Shown here: positions 63,087 to 64,000 of the stretch, in pieces | Numbering within the stretch: the first letter of the stretch is position 1 | Layout: every line of letters begins with the position of its first letter | Assembly: GCA_020073445.1 (NCBI GenBank) | Contig: JAIQFE010000034.1 | Location: forward strand, 1 to 64,000 | DNA from: Terriglobia bacterium | Lineage (GTDB): Bacteria > Acidobacteriota > Terriglobia > Bryobacterales > Bryobacteraceae | DNA: 64,000 nt | Direction: 5' to 3' | The notes under the pieces: generated by a model | Told to the model about the DNA's origin: nothing | What the model saw: the letters and a program-made list of their open reading frames with translations, nothing else | The model's database searches: none | Translations under genes and position numbers: made by a program

Positions 63087-64000
63087 ATGGAACAGATCAC
63101 ACTCGATTGGAGCGTCCAGCGCCGATCCTACACCGTCAGCGAATTGACCGCGGAGATGCGCTCGGTGCTCTCGGGCGAGTTCACCGATATCTGGGTGGCG
63201 GGCGAGATTTCCGGTGCGAAGCAGCCACCCAGCGGGCACTACTATTTCACTTTGAAAGACGAGTCCGCGCAGATACGTTGCGTGTGTTACAAAATGACCG
63301 CGCGGTATCTGAAGTTCAAGCCGCAGGATGGCGTCGCGGTGCTGGCGCGCGGGCGCATCGACCTGTACGATGCTCGCGGGGAATTGCAACTGGTGGTGGA
63401 AGCGCTGGAGCCGCAGGGTCACGGCGCGCTGCAACTCGCGTTCGAGCAGTTGAAGCGGAAGCTGGCCTCGGAAGGACTCTTCGAACAAGCTCGCAAGCGC
63501 CCGTTGCCGTCGCTGCCGGAACGAATCGGGATCGTGACGTCGCCTTCGGGCGCGGTGATCCGCGACATGATCCACATTCTGGAACGGCGCTGCCCGGGCC
63601 GGCACATCCGCCTGTATCCGGCGCAGGTGCAGGGTGAGGGGGCGGCGGAACAGATCGCAGCCGGGATCGAATACTTCTCGGAGTCCGGCTGGCCGGAGGT
63701 CCTGATCGTGGCGCGCGGCGGAGGCTCGCTCGAAGACCTGTGGGCGTTCAATGAGGAGCGCGTAGCGCGGGCGATTGCGGCGTCGCCCATTCCTGTGATC
63801 TCGGCCGTCGGTCATGAGACCGATTTCACCATCGCCGATTTCGTGGCGGATCTTCGCGCGCCCACGCCTTCGGCGGCCGCGGAACTGGTGGCGTCCACGC
63901 GCCAAAGCCTGCTGGACGGATTATCGGGAGCGGAGGGACGACTGCGCCAAGCGGCTCGCTTAACGCTCGCGCTACGGGCGCGTCAATTGCATCGCGTTGA
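63087..64000 (+). CDS. xseA: Exodeoxyribonuclease VII large subunit (partial)
   Basis: 304 complete codons before the window ends, no stop inside. N-terminal OB domain: [62 protein letters not shown]; catalytic part [35 protein letters not shown] and [28 protein letters not shown]. Degrades ssDNA with XseB. Divergent from glnA. Confidence 0.94.
   Translation, partial: MEQITLDWSVQRRSYTVSELTAEMRSVLSGEFTDIWVAGEISGAKQPPSGHYYFTLKDESAQIRCVCYKMTARYLKFKPQDGVAVLARGRIDLYDARGELQLVVEALEPQGHGALQLAFEQLKRKLASEGLFEQARKRPLPSLPERIGIVTSPSGAVIRDMIHILERRCPGRHIRLYPAQVQGEGAAEQIAAGIEYFSESGWPEVLIVARGGGSLEDLWAFNEERVARAIAASPIPVISAVGHETDFTIADFVADLRAPTPSAAAELVASTRQSLLDGLSGAEGRLRQAARLTLALRARQLHRV

Noticed and set aside
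63024-63905. 293-codon minus-strand ORF
   Set aside because: Lies over xseA, whose motifs on the plus strand are clear.

Overview
The window is a GC-rich bacterial chromosome segment that most likely comes from an Acidobacteriota member of the Solibacter/Bryobacter type. The lineage call rests on families I associate with that group: a TIGR03435-type secreted protein (16755-17543), a TIGR03436-type VWA protein (43752-44699), several secreted TPR proteins, an arylsulfotransferase-like protein, an Hsp70/DUF2760 pair and a small four-cysteine protein of acidobacterial type. No rRNA or tRNA genes, CRISPR array, prophage or complete transposon was found. Coding density is high and many genes start at TTG or GTG.

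Layout. 1-175: tandem palindromic repeats. 192-6709: a cNMP-binding/thioredoxin-reductase-like flavoprotein, class II aldolase, rhomboid protease, a HicBA toxin-antitoxin pair with a frameshifted toxin, an exported M20 peptidase, SSB and a membrane protein. 6729-13435: a MerR-TipAS-TipAS-DinB regulator diverging from a SnoaL-like protein, a methyltransferase, a DUF1223 protein, DNA polymerase III delta prime, an Hfq-like protein and an M23 peptidase. 13458-19782: arylsulfotransferase, an OmpR/CpxR-type two-component system with a striking 34-bp palindrome upstream, the TIGR03435 gene, and an RCC1/FIMAH beta-propeller gene broken by frameshifts and flanked by an intact gene and a deleted remnant of the same small family. 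19792-24679: secreted TPR proteins, RNase III, a secreted lineage-specific protein and a methyltransferase with a signal peptide. 24757-30673: proline dehydrogenase-pathway enzyme PruA diverging from ProS, then APC and MATE transporters. 30670-37479: a cell-surface glycan or glycolipid cluster (two GT-C membrane glycosyltransferases, two GT2 enzymes, two methyltransferases). 37535-44699: fused AroD-AroE, an amidase with a small Tat-signal protein, a ZIP transporter, a Rieske protein plus cytochrome b fused to a diheme cytochrome c, and a VWA protein. 44724-48716: ThiL, Hsp70 and DUF2760. 48781-53590: NtrY/NtrX-type kinase and regulator followed by a near-consensus sigma-54 promoter in front of a Tyr/Trp-rich exported protein and a DUF3300 protein. 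53596-63033: a nitrogen-assimilation block (GlnE, a MOSC protein, a glutamine synthetase paralogue, a porin, PII, GlnA). 63087-64000: the 5' part of xseA.

How it fits together. Nitrogen control is concentrated at the right end: NtrYX-like signalling, the GlnE adenylyltransferase, PII with Tyr51, and two glutamine synthetases of which only one (61618-63027) keeps a recognisable adenylylation-type tyrosine motif. The most informative non-coding signals are the dispersed hairpin repeat family, the 34-bp four-half-site palindrome at 16666-16699, the MerR-type 19-bp-spacer promoter at 8344-8374, and the sigma-54 promoter at 52303-52318. Four reading-frame breaks are all repairable by a single added base, so sequencing or assembly error must be considered before calling those genes dead.
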